DNA of 64,000 bases from Leclercia sp. LSNIH1 (GTDB lineage Bacteria; Pseudomonadota; Gammaproteobacteria; Enterobacterales; Enterobacteriaceae): positions 2,852,001-2,916,000 of the forward strand of contig NZ_CP026167.1 in NCBI RefSeq assembly GCF_002902985.1, read 5' to 3'. Both the position numbers and the translations under genes were made by a program. How positions within the stretch are numbered: the stretch's first letter is position 1; every line of letters starts with the position of its first letter. This document shows positions 51,296 to 62,528 of this stretch, one piece after another. The notes under the pieces are model-generated. The model did no database searches and had not been told where the DNA came from. It saw only the letters and a program-made list of their open reading frames with translations.

Positions 51296-51729
51296 GGCAT
51301 GCCGTCCTTTCGTTTTTTAGCACAGGAAAAGAGCCGTTCATATGAATAGTAGAGGCTCCCGGAAGCGGGATCCGTTGCACCTCACTGCCAGAGCAGCAAC
51401 CCGTGTGCCAGGTCGGGCGGCTGAAACTGCGGGGTGATCAGGTATTCAGCTTCTTAAAATTAAGCGTAGATGGCATTTGCAAAACTTGCATGTATGCCAA
51501 AACTAATTTCAATGACATATCAATAACTCATCCAAAAAAATAGCCAAATCTTAAACGTCAAACACACTTATTTCACTGAACGGTAATGCGCGTGACAGCG
51601 TTTCGTCATCTGCCGCAAACAAAATATTCTGTTAATCAAATTGATTAGCAGACAAAAAATTTTGAGCAATGGGGGAGATGACGGTTACACTTCACTCGCT
51701 GATTATTTGACTACAGGAAAGAATGGATT
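51296..51729. other. yeaG / mipA divergent control region
   Basis: It contains the sigma-54 promoter (51395-51410, minus strand). Further right is a TGCA-AAACT-TGCA motif near 51478 that could bind an activator, then the mipA promoter. No gene was seen. Confidence 0.55.
51395..51410 (-). promoter_or_regulatory. Sigma-54 promoter of yeaGH
   Basis: On the minus strand TGGCAC-ACGGG-TTGCT matches the -24/-12 consensus TGGCAC-N5-TTGCW exactly. It lies 100 bases before the yeaG start. The E. coli operon is known to respond to nitrogen limitation through NtrC and sigma-54. Confidence 0.85.
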
Positions 51730-52476
51730 GTGACCAAACTCAAACTTCTGGCACTGGGGATTATCGTTGCCACCTCAGTAAGTACAGCATACGCGGAGAA
51801 TCAGTGGTCAATTGGTGCTGGTGTCGGCGTAATCAATAGCCCTTATAAACAGTACGATCGTGATTTCTACCCGGTTCCGGTTATCACCTATGAAGGTGAT
51901 AACTTCTGGTTCCGTGGGCTGGGCGGTGGCTACTATCTGTGGAACGACCAGACCGACAAACTCTCCATCATGGCTTATTACGACCCGACGCACTTCAAGC
52001 CGGGCGACAGTGACAACCGTCAGCTGCGCCAGCTGGACAAGCGTAAAAGCACCATGATGGCGGGGATTTCCTGGGTACATAACACGCAGTACGGTTTCCT
52101 GCGTACCGCGCTGGCAGGCGACACGCTCGACAACAGTAACGGTTATATCTGGGATCTGGCGTGGTTGTATCGCTATAACAACGGTGGTCTGACCCTGACA
52201 CCGGGTATCGGTATGGAGTACAACAGCGACAACTACAACGACTACTATTATGGCGTTTCCCGTAACGAAGCACGACGCAGCGGCCTGCGCAGCTACGATG
52301 CAGACGACAGCTGGCAACCGTACCTGGAGCTGACGGCCAGCTATAAATTCGCCACGGACTGGAACGTCTACGGTACCGGCCGCTATACCCGTCTCAGCGA
52401 TGAGGTGAAAGACAGCCCGATGGTTGATAAATCGTGGACCGGTCTGATGTCGGTGGGTGTGACCTACAGTTTCTGA
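51730..52476 (+). CDS. mipA: MipA/OmpV family outer-membrane protein
   Basis: The 248-residue protein has a signal peptide ending A-Y-A (residue ~22) and a beta-barrel pattern with many aromatic residues, finishing GVTYSF. MipA scaffolds the MltA-PBP1B murein complex in E. coli. The start is a GTG at 51730, supported by AGGAAAG upstream and by the signal peptide length. Confidence 0.93.
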   Translation: MTKLKLLALGIIVATSVSTAYAENQWSIGAGVGVINSPYKQYDRDFYPVPVITYEGDNFWFRGLGGGYYLWNDQTDKLSIMAYYDPTHFKPGDSDNRQLRQLDKRKSTMMAGISWVHNTQYGFLRTALAGDTLDNSNGYIWDLAWLYRYNNGGLTLTPGIGMEYNSDNYNDYYYGVSRNEARRSGLRSYDADDSWQPYLELTASYKFATDWNVYGTGRYTRLSDEVKDSPMVDKSWTGLMSVGVTYSF

Positions 52477-52510
52477 TTGTGCATTTGTACTGCGCAATTT
52501 GTGCATCATA

Positions 52511-52536
52511 ACGGGGCCCTCGGGCCCCGTTTGTTT
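52511..52536 (+). terminator. mipA terminator
   Basis: ACGGGGCCC pairs with GGGCCCCGT around TC, followed by TTGTTTTA. Confidence 0.75.
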
Positions 52537-52566
52537 TAGGGTGGTGCAGACAAACAGGAGCGTATT

Positions 52567-53421
52567 ATGAGCGAAAAAACCGTCAACTTTGGCGACAACA
52601 GGGTGCTTCCGGCCATCGGTCAGGGCACCTGGTATATGGGTGAAAAGGCAAGCCAGCGCCGCCAGGAGAGCGATGCCTTACGGGCAGGCATTGAGCGGGG
52701 GCTGACCCTGATCGATACCGCCGAGATGTATGCCGAGGGCGGTGCGGAAGAGGTGGTTGGCGAGGCAATCAAAGGCCAGCGCGATAAGGTCTTTCTGGTC
52801 TCCAAAGTCTACCCGTGGAATGCCGGTGGCAAAAAAGGGATTGCCGCCTGCGAAGCCAGCCTGCGCCGTCTGGGCACCGATCATATTGACCTCTATCTGC
52901 TGCACTGGCGGGGAAATTATTCTCTGGCAGAGACTGTCGAACTGATGGAGACGCTGCAACAGCAGGGCAAAATTGGCCGCTGGGGCGTCTCGAACCTTGA
53001 TTATGCGGATATGCAGGAGCTGGGACAGGTGCCGGGCGGGCAGGCCTGTGCCACCGATCAGGTGCTCTACCATCTGGCCTCACGCGGGATCGAATATGAT
53101 CTGTTGCCCTGGTGCCAGCAGCAGTCGATGCCGGTGATGGCCTATTGCCCGCTGGCGCAGGCCGGGCGACTGCGCGCCGGGCTGATGAGTCACCCGGTGG
53201 TCAATGCGATTGCCAGAGATTACAACGCCACGGCGGCCCAGGTGCTGCTGGCGTGGGTGATCGGTCACCCCGGGGTGATGGCGATCCCGAAGGCGTCATC
53301 AATCATGCATGTGGAAGAGAACGCGGGCGCGCTGGGCATTACCCTCTCAGCAGAGGCGTTACAGAAGCTGGATGCCGCCTTCCCGGCGCCGAAAAACAAA
53401 ACGGCATTAGACGTGGTGTGA
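52567..53421 (+). CDS. yeaE: YeaE aldo-keto reductase
   Basis: The 284-residue NADPH-dependent enzyme has the catalytic tetrad Asp and Tyr in LIDTAEMYAEGG, Lys in FLVSKVYPWN and His in LLHWRG. In E. coli YeaE reduces methylglyoxal. CAGGAG precedes the ATG. It is convergent with yeaD. Confidence 0.93.
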   Translation: MSEKTVNFGDNRVLPAIGQGTWYMGEKASQRRQESDALRAGIERGLTLIDTAEMYAEGGAEEVVGEAIKGQRDKVFLVSKVYPWNAGGKKGIAACEASLRRLGTDHIDLYLLHWRGNYSLAETVELMETLQQQGKIGRWGVSNLDYADMQELGQVPGGQACATDQVLYHLASRGIEYDLLPWCQQQSMPVMAYCPLAQAGRLRAGLMSHPVVNAIARDYNATAAQVLLAWVIGHPGVMAIPKASSIMHVEENAGALGITLSAEALQKLDAAFPAPKNKTALDVV

Positions 53422-53467
53422 AGTGTGCGTCATGCCCTCTCAGCATGGAGAGGGCAAGGGCAGGGCA

Positions 53468-54352
53468 TTAACGCTTCACAATGTGAATGGTCTGTCCCAG
53501 ACGGGTCGGTTTCTCTTCCGTCGCTTTTTGCGGTTCGCTGACGCAGGCGGTCTCTACGCAGACAAAGGTTTTATAACCGTCATCCGGCATATCGCCCATG
53601 CTGACTGACAGCGCCGGGCCAGGGTTCCAGCCAACCACGTTGCTGTGGTGGTGATGAATTACTTCAATGGCGCGGTTCAGGGAGGTATCTTCGATAACGC
53701 TGCACGCTTCCGGGTTCAGATAGACGCGGTCGGTACGATCCGGGAAGGTTTGCGCGCCGTCGGTCAGTCGGCCTTCTTTCGCATTATCCACTTTGTCGAT
53801 AAAGGTATCGCCAAGGCCGTTCACGGTGACGGCAGCGATATCGCCGACGTTGAAGTAAGTGTGCAGGGCGGAAGTGGTTTCAAATTCACCGTGCGCTTCC
53901 AGTTCGATCTCGCAGGTTTTACCCAGCTTAAAGCGGGCATAGAGAGTGAAGTCGTGCGGCCAGAGTTTGCGCGTTTCGTCATCGCTCTGCAGTTCAAAGG
54001 TTAACACCACACCGGACTCATCTTCGTTGTGGGCTTTCAGCGTCCACGGCAGGTTGCGGGCAAAACCGTGCGACGGCAGACCCTCCTGCGCCGCCGGGCC
54101 AAACCACGGCCAGCAGATTGGTACACCGCCGCGAATAGCGGCCCCTTTTTTGAAAGAGGTGTTATCGCTTAGCCACAGCGCTTCCATTTCACCTTCCGGC
54201 TGCCAGGAGAGCAGGTGCGCGCCGTGCAGGGCAACAGAAGCCTGAACCTGCGGATGGTCAACTACGATCACTTCAACATCGTCAATCTGACGGCGGGAAA
54301 GCACAGGAGTAAGCTGTTCGACTACCGGAAGTGCAAAAATTGTTTTAATCAT
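53468..54352 (-). CDS. yeaD: YeaD, hexose-6-phosphate mutarotase-like protein
   Basis: The 294-residue protein of the aldose-1-epimerase fold has LHGAHLLSWQPEG near the N-terminus and HTYFNVGDI with the catalytic His. It interconverts anomers of hexose-6-phosphates in the family. It follows gapA on the same strand with a terminator between them. Confidence 0.93.
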   Translation of the reverse strand: MIKTIFALPVVEQLTPVLSRRQIDDVEVIVVDHPQVQASVALHGAHLLSWQPEGEMEALWLSDNTSFKKGAAIRGGVPICWPWFGPAAQEGLPSHGFARNLPWTLKAHNEDESGVVLTFELQSDDETRKLWPHDFTLYARFKLGKTCEIELEAHGEFETTSALHTYFNVGDIAAVTVNGLGDTFIDKVDNAKEGRLTDGAQTFPDRTDRVYLNPEACSVIEDTSLNRAIEVIHHHHSNVVGWNPGPALSVSMGDMPDDGYKTFVCVETACVSEPQKATEEKPTRLGQTIHIVKR

Positions 54353-54377
54353 TACGCAATCCTCTGTCTTTAAAGCA

Positions 54378-54407
54378 AAAAAAAGGCGACCAGGGGTCGC
54401 CTTTTTG
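54378..54407. terminator. gapA terminator
   Basis: AGGCGACC pairs with GGTCGCCT around AGG, with an A tract left and a T tract right, so it works for leftward gapA transcription and could also act rightward. Confidence 0.85.
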
Positions 54408-54426
54408 GATCAATTTCTCATCTCAC

Positions 54427-55763
<1,337 letters not shown>

Positions 55764-56177
55764 ATGTCGAATCAACATAACTCCGATGAACTGAAAAAAA
55801 ACCTCACCGAAATGCAGTTCTACGTGACGCAAAATCACGGGACGGAACCGCCATTCACCGGGCGTCTGCTGCATAACAAAAGGGACGGTGTTTACCACTG
55901 CCTGGTCTGTGACGCTGCGCTGTTTAACTCCCAGAGTAAATACGATTCTGGCTGTGGTTGGCCAAGCTTCTATGAACCGGTCAGTGAAGAGGCTATTCAC
56001 TATCTGAAGGACCTCAGCCACGGTATGGAGCGCATCGAGATCCGCTGCGGAAACTGTGACGCCCATCTCGGTCACGTCTTCCCGGATGGCCCACAGCCGA
56101 CAGGCGAGCGTTTTTGCGTCAATTCCGCCTCCTTAAGCTTCACCGACGACGAGAATGGCGACCAGACGAAAGGCTGA
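55764..56177 (+). CDS. msrB: Methionine-R-sulfoxide reductase MsrB
   Basis: The 137-residue protein has two zinc CxxC pairs (HCLVCDAAL and [17 protein letters not shown]) and the catalytic Cys in ERFCVNSAS. It repairs oxidised methionine. The start at 55764 gives the E. coli length. It is divergent from gapA and followed by yeaC. Confidence 0.96.
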   Translation: MSNQHNSDELKKNLTEMQFYVTQNHGTEPPFTGRLLHNKRDGVYHCLVCDAALFNSQSKYDSGCGWPSFYEPVSEEAIHYLKDLSHGMERIEIRCGNCDAHLGHVFPDGPQPTGERFCVNSASLSFTDDENGDQTKG

Positions 56178-56219
56178 AAAATCGATTCAGCAAATTATTC
56201 CTTCGGAGCCCGATTTAAC

Positions 56220-56498
56220 ATGAATATTGAAGAGATGATCAATGGCATGACGCCGGAAGTGTATCAGCGTCTGGTCACGGCGGTAGAGCTGGGCAAATGG
56301 GCCGATGGCGTGGCCCTGACCCCGGAGCAGAAAGAGAATTGCCTGCAACTGGTGATGCTCTGGCAGGCGCGCAATAACACCGAAGCGCAGCATATGACCA
56401 TCGACACCCAGGGCCAGATGGTGATGAAAAGCAAACAGCAGCTGAAGGAAGATTTTGGTATTGCACCGAAGCCGATTGCGACGCTGAAGGTCCAGTAA
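56220..56498 (+). CDS. yeaC: YeaC, DUF1315 protein
   Basis: The 92-residue protein MNIEEMINGMTPEVYQRLVT... is close to E. coli YeaC (90 aa). It lies 42 bases after msrB on the same strand and is probably co-transcribed. Function unknown. Confidence 0.9.
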   Translation: MNIEEMINGMTPEVYQRLVTAVELGKWADGVALTPEQKENCLQLVMLWQARNNTEAQHMTIDTQGQMVMKSKQQLKEDFGIAPKPIATLKVQ

Positions 56499-56544
56499 TC
56501 AGAACCATTGCAGCCCGGTGATGGCTCACCGGGCCTGTTTAACC

Positions 56545-57801
56545 CTACGGGTGTTTTATCCCCAGCGACTCGGCCAGCTGCTTTGCCAGCTGGTTGTTAT
56601 CATCCGCCCCGTACTCCCAGAACATGGCCCCGGCCAGACCTTTCTCTTTGATATACTCGGCTTTGATCGCCACCGAGCGCGGATTTTCATACGACAGGGC
56701 AAACAGCGGATTGCCGTTATCGGACTTCACCGACAGCCACGGCACTTTCGCCTCATCGTCCCACTGTTCGGTAAACCGTTTCTGCGGATCGTTTAAAAAC
56801 GTCTTCACAATGTCGTTGTATTTCACGTAGGTATCTTTGGTCAGATCGTAGCCCAGTGATTTGAACAGGGCGATCTGCTGTGCGCTGAAGTAGGGCTGGG
56901 TCGCGGGATTTTTCTGCGCGTCCGGTTTGCTCCAGTCGATACCCGGCTCGACGGCACGTTTCGGCACGCGACCATAGAAGCCGATACCAAGATTCATCTG
57001 CTGCGGCTTCAGCCCGGCGGCCAGATAGTTGTTCACCACAAAGTCGACGCTATATTTATCCGCGGCGGCAACGGTCGGCCAGGCGCTGGAGTCATACAGA
57101 TTGGCGTTAAAATACTGGGTGCCATACGCCATGTCGTAGGTCATCAGGTTGATGTAATCGAGCAGGGGCGCCACTGCCTTCACGTCCACCCAGCTTTTTG
57201 GGCTCTCGGCGTTGGCGCCCACCGCGATGGTCACCAGTTTTTTATGTCCGAACGCGGTACGCAGTTCTTTCAGCAGGGCGGTAAAGTTAGCCCGGTCTTC
57301 TGGCTTGCTGGCGACCAGCCCCCATGCGCCGTTAACCGGGAACTCCCAGTCGAGATCGATCCCGTCGAGGCCATATTTCTCTACGATCGCCTGAGCTGAG
57401 CGGATAAACACCGCGCGGGTCTCCGGGGTGGATGCCGCGCCCGAGAAGCCACGAGCCCCCCAGCCGCCGACAGAGAGGAGCACCTTAAGGGCAGGGTTCT
57501 GTTTACGCAGGACAGGGAGCAAAGCCAGATCGGCTTCAACCTTAGGAGATAACCAGATTTGATGCAGTCTGGCCGGGTCTTTTAAGGCCGGATTGGTTTC
57601 GTCTTTCTCGTCGTTATAGATCAGGCCAAAGGAGTAGTTCAGGTGGGTGATCTGGCGCACGTCCAGTTTATTGATATCCCCGCCCGGCCCGGCAGTGACG
57701 TCGCCGCCACCGTTAAAATAGCCGACGGACATCAGCGAACTGGCGGAAGCAATGGATGCGCAGAGCAGGGGTAAAGCTGCCAGCAAGGGCAAACGTTTCA
57801 T
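56545..57801 (-). CDS. Secreted GH18 chitinase
   Basis: The 418-residue protein has a signal peptide (1-20) and a GH18 barrel with SVGGWG and the catalytic DGIDLDWEFP (acid Glu153). MTYDM and MFWEYGADD are further family signatures. It should cut chitin or chito-oligosaccharides in the periplasm or outside. No binding module is seen. E. coli lacks it at this place, so it is a genus-level insertion between yeaC and pncA. Confidence 0.92.
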   Translation of the reverse strand: MKRLPLLAALPLLCASIASASSLMSVGYFNGGGDVTAGPGGDINKLDVRQITHLNYSFGLIYNDEKDETNPALKDPARLHQIWLSPKVEADLALLPVLRKQNPALKVLLSVGGWGARGFSGAASTPETRAVFIRSAQAIVEKYGLDGIDLDWEFPVNGAWGLVASKPEDRANFTALLKELRTAFGHKKLVTIAVGANAESPKSWVDVKAVAPLLDYINLMTYDMAYGTQYFNANLYDSSAWPTVAAADKYSVDFVVNNYLAAGLKPQQMNLGIGFYGRVPKRAVEPGIDWSKPDAQKNPATQPYFSAQQIALFKSLGYDLTKDTYVKYNDIVKTFLNDPQKRFTEQWDDEAKVPWLSVKSDNGNPLFALSYENPRSVAIKAEYIKEKGLAGAMFWEYGADDNNQLAKQLAESLGIKHP

Positions 57802-57938
57802 AGCAATTCCTCTTCAATTTTGACGGTAAAAAAAGCACGCCACGTAAGGGCGTGGCGAAAAAAGTGCCAAAAAAGAATAACATTGCCGTCTCGCTGAGAG
57901 TGCGAGGCAGTTCACTTTATGAGACTTAATGAGAATTA
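57802..57938. other. Chitinase upstream region
   Basis: It holds the chitinase promoter region and ends at a repeat block. A hairpin GCACGCCACG...CGTGGCG near 57836-57858 is visible. No gene was seen. Confidence 0.4.
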
Positions 57939-58069
57939 TGCCCGGTGGCGCTGCGCTTGCACGGGCCTACGGTTGGCGGGGTTTTGCCCGGCGGCGCTGC
58001 GCTTGCACGGGCCTACGGGTGACGGGGTTTTGCCCGGCGGCGCTGCGCTTGCACGGGCCTGGGGGTTTT
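57939..58069. repeat. 46-bp tandem repeat, three units, BIME-related
   Basis: TGCCCGGCGGCGCTGCGCTT and following bases recur at 57939, 57985 and 58031 with a 46-base period and few changes. Each unit has CCCGG...CCGGG-like arms as in REP sequences (GCCCGG with CACGGGC). Confidence 0.85.
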
Positions 58070-58105
58070 GTAGGCCGGGTAAGGCGTAGCCGCCACCCGG
58101 CACAA
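58070..58105. repeat. REP element after pncA
   Basis: GTAGGCCGGGTAAGGCGTAG followed by CCGCCACCCGGC is a canonical REP sequence. It lies just beyond the pncA stop (58111). Confidence 0.85.
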
Positions 58106-58110
58106 GGCTA

Positions 58111-58752
58111 TCAGGCCTGCGTCTCCTGCCAGTCCGCCAGCGTATACAGCGTCGCACCTTCCGCCGCCATATCCATAAACGCCTGGGCGCTGTCCTGGCG
58201 CTGAATATTCACCCCGCGACAACCGTCGGTAATGACGTTCACCCGGTAACCCAGCTGCAAAGCATCCAGCACGGTAAATTTCACGCAGTAGTCCGTCGCC
58301 AGCCCCATCACAATCAGCTCCACAATTTCGTGATGGCGCAGCCACTGATCCAGCCCCGTTTTTTGCCGGTGCCCATTGTCGAAAAAGGCGCTGTAGCTGT
58401 CGATGTCAGGGTTTTCACCCTTCTGGAACACCGCGTCAATGGCTTTGCTGTTAAGCAGGGGATGCAGCTCTGCGCCTTCGGTATGCTGCACGCAGTGATC
58501 GGGCCAGAAGGTCTGCGGCAGGCCGTCCAGTTCGCCCTCGGTAAAGGGCTCAACGTCATGCTGGCTGGCAAAACTGCCGTGATCCGCCGGGTGCCAGTCC
58601 TGGCTGGCAACCACCGCTTCACCGCGCGCCTTACACCACGCAATCAATTCGTTGGCGACGTCTACCGTACTGTCGCCTTCGGCCACCGCCAGCGCGCCGC
58701 CCGCGCAAAAATCATTCTGTAAATCGACCAGTAACAGGGCTCGTTGCTTCAT
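58111..58752 (-). CDS. pncA: Nicotinamidase PncA
   Basis: The 213-residue enzyme starts MKQRALLLVDLQNDFCAGGA with catalytic Asp10. The Cys nucleophile lies in GLATDYCVKFT. Metal-binding Asp and His are in SQDWHPADH. It hydrolyses nicotinamide to nicotinate for NAD recycling. It lies nine bases after ansA on the same strand, as in E. coli. Confidence 0.95.
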   Translation of the reverse strand: MKQRALLLVDLQNDFCAGGALAVAEGDSTVDVANELIAWCKARGEAVVASQDWHPADHGSFASQHDVEPFTEGELDGLPQTFWPDHCVQHTEGAELHPLLNSKAIDAVFQKGENPDIDSYSAFFDNGHRQKTGLDQWLRHHEIVELIVMGLATDYCVKFTVLDALQLGYRVNVITDGCRGVNIQRQDSAQAFMDMAAEGATLYTLADWQETQA

Positions 58753-58761
58753 AGGAACTCC

Positions 58762-59778
58762 TTATTCGTCTGGCGTCAGTTCGCCACGCAGGTTTTGCAT
58801 CATCGCGGTGCGGATCGCCTGCACATCCAGATCCTGACTGAGTAAGTAGTGAAGTTTAGTCAGCGTGGCCTCGACCGTCATATCGAATCCGCTCACTACC
58901 CCCGCTTGCGCCAGGGCGTTACCGGTGGCGTAGCCGCCCATATTTACTTTACCGGACATACACTGGGTCAGGTTCACCACCACAATCCCACGGCTGCTCG
59001 CCTCCTGAAGTTCTTTCAGGAACTCGCCGTTCTGCGGGGCGTTACCCACGCCGTAGGAGCGCAGGATCAGCGCTTTCACCGGCTGACGGAGGAAGTTACG
59101 TACCACCTCGGCGGAGATACCGGGGTAGATCGTCACCACGCCAATGGGCTGCGGGGTGATCGGATGGACCACCAGCTCGCCGGAGGTGTGCGGCGCCGGA
59201 GGCGTACCGAGGCGGCGAATATGAATACCCGCTTCCAGCAGTGGCGTGAGGTTCGGTGAGGCAAAGGCGTCAAAGCCGTCGGCGTGGGCCTTGGTGGTGC
59301 GGTTTCCGCGGTAGAGCCGGTTATTGAAGAACAGGCTCACTTCGTTGATCGGGAAATTGGCCGCCACGTAGAGGGAGTTAAGCAGGTTGATCTGCCCGTC
59401 GGAACGCAACTCCGCAAGCGGGATCTGCGACCCGGTGACGATCACCGGCTTACTGAGGTTTTCCAGCATAAAAGAGAGCGCCGAGGCGGTAAACGCCATG
59501 GTGTCGGTGCCGTGCAGGATCACAAAGCCGTCGTAGTCGTCGTAATGCGCTTTAATGTCGTCGGCGATGTGCTGCCAGTCTTCCGGGGTCATGTCGGAAG
59601 AGTCCATCAGCGGATCATATTCGTGAATGGTGAAGTCCGGCATCTCCGGGCGATGGAATTCAGGCATTAATGCCAGCTGGCGCTGCAGATGGCCAGATAC
59701 CGGGATGTAGCCATTTTCCGAACGCTGCATACCGATGGTACCGCCGGTATAGGCCACATAAATTGATTTCTTTTGCAT
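58762..59778 (-). CDS. ansA: L-asparaginase I AnsA
   Basis: The 338-residue cytoplasmic enzyme has YTGGTIGM with catalytic Thr14 and LHGTDTMAFTASALSFML with the second Thr-Asp. It hydrolyses asparagine to aspartate and ammonia. It is the first gene of an operon with pncA and lies downstream of sppA after a terminator. Confidence 0.95.
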   Translation of the reverse strand: MQKKSIYVAYTGGTIGMQRSENGYIPVSGHLQRQLALMPEFHRPEMPDFTIHEYDPLMDSSDMTPEDWQHIADDIKAHYDDYDGFVILHGTDTMAFTASALSFMLENLSKPVIVTGSQIPLAELRSDGQINLLNSLYVAANFPINEVSLFFNNRLYRGNRTTKAHADGFDAFASPNLTPLLEAGIHIRRLGTPPAPHTSGELVVHPITPQPIGVVTIYPGISAEVVRNFLRQPVKALILRSYGVGNAPQNGEFLKELQEASSRGIVVVNLTQCMSGKVNMGGYATGNALAQAGVVSGFDMTVEATLTKLHYLLSQDLDVQAIRTAMMQNLRGELTPDE

Positions 59779-59800
59779 GATGTAAGGTTCGTTTGCTTCA

Positions 59801-59832
59801 AAGAAAAATCCCCTCTTCGAAGAAGAGGGGAT
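59801..59832. terminator. sppA terminator
   Basis: ATCCCCTCTTC pairs with GAAGAGGGGAT. On the minus strand it is followed by TTTTTCTTT. It separates sppA from ansA. Confidence 0.85.
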
Positions 59833-59837
59833 GGGAT

Positions 59838-61694
59838 TTAACGTACGTTAGCGCAGGTGAGGCAGAACGCGTAGCGGTTTTGCGGATCGTTGAAGGCGGC
59901 CAGCTTGTCGCCCTCGGCTTTGACCGCTTTCGCCGCCGTGGCGACCGGAGCGGGCAGGTAAGCCTGCAGCGCGTCTGGCAGCATGGCTTTTACCGAGCCG
60001 GAGACGCTGTCCATCACGAGATCCATGAAGGTCGGCTCATCCTGATAGAAATCGACGTGCCACTGCTTCAGCTTCGCCAGTTCAGCGGCTTTGGCGACGG
60101 CATCATCGAAGTCGCCCAGGTTATCCACCAGACCGTTGCTCTTCGCATCCTGACCTGTCCAGACGTGACCCTGGGCAATCTGGTCGATCTGTTCCGGGGT
60201 TCGCTTACGGGAGTCGGCCACCAGGGTGATGAAGCGCTTGTAGCCATTCTCAATGCTGAGCTGCATCATCTGCGACACTTCCGGCGGTAACGCTTTGGTT
60301 ACGGCAATGTCGGCCAGCGGCGACGTGGCGACGCCATCGGTATGCACCCCCAGATAGTCGAGGCTGTTTTCAACGGTGTTAATCACCCCGAAGATGCCAA
60401 TCGAGCCGGTAAGGGTGCTCGGGTTCGCCACGATGTAGTTCGCCGGGGTGGAGATCCAGTAGCCCCCGGAGGCCGCCATGCCGCCCATGGAGACCACCAC
60501 CGGTTTCCCGGCGGCGCGCGCGGCTGCCAGCTCAGCGCGGATCACTTCCGATGCGCTGACGCTGCCGCCCGGGCTGTTAACCCGCAGCACAATCGCTTTC
60601 ACTTTCGGGTCGAGGCGCGCGTCGCGGATTTGTGCGGCAGTGGTATCACCCCCGACGTTGCCCGGCGTCTCTTCGCCATCCATGATCGCGCCGTTCGCGA
60701 AGACCACGGCGATGCTGTCCCCGGTATCGGCACGTTTTTTCGCCTGATAATCATAGAAGCTGATGGCGCTGTAGTTCTTCTCCTCTTTGCTCCAGCCGAA
60801 CTGTTTGGTCAGGGACTTTTCAATTTCGGCGCTTGAGCCCAGGGCATCCACAAGCTTGTTATCCAGCGCATATTTCGCGGTATCGCCATCAACCTTACGC
60901 AGCCCATCCAGCACGCCCTGGGCGCCCGGGAAGACCTGCCCGGCGGTGATCTGGCGGTTAGCGGCCACGGTACTGAGGTAGTTCTGCCACAGTTCGCCAA
61001 TCCAGCGGCTGTCCGCTTCACGGGCGGCAGGGGACATATCGTCGCGGATAAACGGCTCAACGGCAGATTTATAGGTCCCGACGCGGAAGACGTGGGTGGT
61101 GACCTTCAGCTTATCGAGCAGCGATTTGTAATAGAGGCCGTTAGTGGCAAAACCATGCAGATCGACGGCGCCCTGCGGCGAGAGCCACACTTTATTGGCA
61201 AAGCTCGCCAGATAGTACTGCCCCTGGCTGTAGTTATCGCCCACCGCAATCACCGGTTTGCCGCTGTCGCGAAATTCCCGCAGCGCTTTACCGATATACT
61301 GCATCGAAGGCTGATCCGCCCCGGCAAAGTTCTTCAGATCCAGCACGATGCCGGTGATGTTGCGATCGTCCTTCGCCTGACGGATGGCGTCGACGATATC
61401 GAACAGTGAGTTTTCCTGCAGACGGTCACCGCTGGCACCAAACAGCTGGCGGCCCAGCACGCCAAGGCGATTGCTGGTGGACGGTTTATCCACCACCACG
61501 CCGGCGATATCCAGCAGCAGCGCGCCACGCCCGGCGCTCTGACTCTGGCTGGAGGCGCTGAGGTGCATCCAGACACCGACGCAAACTATCACAAACAGGA
61601 TGAAAAAGAGGTTCATCACCAGGTTGCGGACGAAATTGAGCAGTCGCCACGTCCATTTAAAAAAGCCGGCAAACAGTCGCCAGAGGGTTCGCAT
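59838..61694 (-). CDS. sppA: Protease IV SppA
   Basis: The 618-residue inner-membrane signal-peptide peptidase has an N-terminal anchor helix (~18-40), two S49 repeats and the nucleophile Ser in [16 protein letters not shown]. It degrades cleaved signal peptides. Length and place match E. coli; it is divergent from ydjA. Confidence 0.95.
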   Translation of the reverse strand: MRTLWRLFAGFFKWTWRLLNFVRNLVMNLFFILFVIVCVGVWMHLSASSQSQSAGRGALLLDIAGVVVDKPSTSNRLGVLGRQLFGASGDRLQENSLFDIVDAIRQAKDDRNITGIVLDLKNFAGADQPSMQYIGKALREFRDSGKPVIAVGDNYSQGQYYLASFANKVWLSPQGAVDLHGFATNGLYYKSLLDKLKVTTHVFRVGTYKSAVEPFIRDDMSPAAREADSRWIGELWQNYLSTVAANRQITAGQVFPGAQGVLDGLRKVDGDTAKYALDNKLVDALGSSAEIEKSLTKQFGWSKEEKNYSAISFYDYQAKKRADTGDSIAVVFANGAIMDGEETPGNVGGDTTAAQIRDARLDPKVKAIVLRVNSPGGSVSASEVIRAELAAARAAGKPVVVSMGGMAASGGYWISTPANYIVANPSTLTGSIGIFGVINTVENSLDYLGVHTDGVATSPLADIAVTKALPPEVSQMMQLSIENGYKRFITLVADSRKRTPEQIDQIAQGHVWTGQDAKSNGLVDNLGDFDDAVAKAAELAKLKQWHVDFYQDEPTFMDLVMDSVSGSVKAMLPDALQAYLPAPVATAAKAVKAEGDKLAAFNDPQNRYAFCLTCANVR

Positions 61695-61860
61695 GTATTC
61701 TCCCTGTCCAGATAATTACCTATTCCGTCGCTACTGGACGGCGTTGTCGGGCTATCGTAATGACCCGACCGTCACTTGTCAGCAGGAATCGCCTGCTACG
61801 CTGTAACAAAATCTGCCGTCGTGTTAATTTTGAGTAAATTTCAAGACAGGAGTTAACCCA

Positions 61861-62412
61861 ATGGATGCACTCGAACTGCTTGTTAACCGTCGTAGCGCAG
61901 CGCGTCTGGCGGAGCCCGCGCCAGCAGGCGAACAGCTGGAGAATATTCTTCGCGCCGGAATGCGCGCCCCGGATCACGGTACCTTGCAGCCGTGGCACTT
62001 CTTTATCATCGAAGGGGAAGGGCGCGAGCGCTTCAGCACCCTGCTGGAGAAGGGCGCTGTTGCCGCCGGGCAGGATGAAAAAGCGATTGAGAAAGCCCGT
62101 AACGCACCGTTCCGCGCCCCGATGATCATCGCCGTGGTCGCTAAATGCCAGCCGCAGCACAAAGTGACGGTGTGGGAGCAGGAGATGTCCGCGGGCTGCG
62201 CGGTCATGGCGATGCAGATGGCGGCAGTCGCCCAGGGCTATAACGGTATCTGGCGTAGCGGCGCACTGACCGACAGCCCGGTCGTGCGGGAAGGCCTCGA
62301 CTGCGGCGCAGATGATAAAATCGTCGGTTTCCTCTATCTGGGCACCCCGCAGCTTAAAGCCTCCACCACCGTTTCCGTGCCTGACACCGCGCCTTTTATC
62401 ACCCGTTTCTGA
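61861..62412 (+). CDS. ydjA: YdjA nitroreductase-like FMN protein
   Basis: The 183-residue protein starts [20 protein letters not shown] and has the short nitroreductase fold typical of YdjA. FMN binding is expected through RRSAAR and the later GYNGIWRSG loop. The substrate is unclear. GACAGGAG precedes the ATG. Confidence 0.93.
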   Translation: MDALELLVNRRSAARLAEPAPAGEQLENILRAGMRAPDHGTLQPWHFFIIEGEGRERFSTLLEKGAVAAGQDEKAIEKARNAPFRAPMIIAVVAKCQPQHKVTVWEQEMSAGCAVMAMQMAAVAQGYNGIWRSGALTDSPVVREGLDCGADDKIVGFLYLGTPQLKASTTVSVPDTAPFITRF

Positions 62413-62528
62413 TTAATGGCATAAAACTGTCTGGATCCTGAGCAAGTGCAGCAGAATTCAGACAGTCATACTTATCACTTAATGGAATGAGCGCTAACAT
62501 AGTGCAATTGTAATGAAAGGAGATTGTC

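Noticed and set aside
57939..58069. Possible CRISPR array
   Set aside because: The 46-base units are contiguous without unique spacers and have REP-like palindromes, so this is a tandem REP-related repeat.
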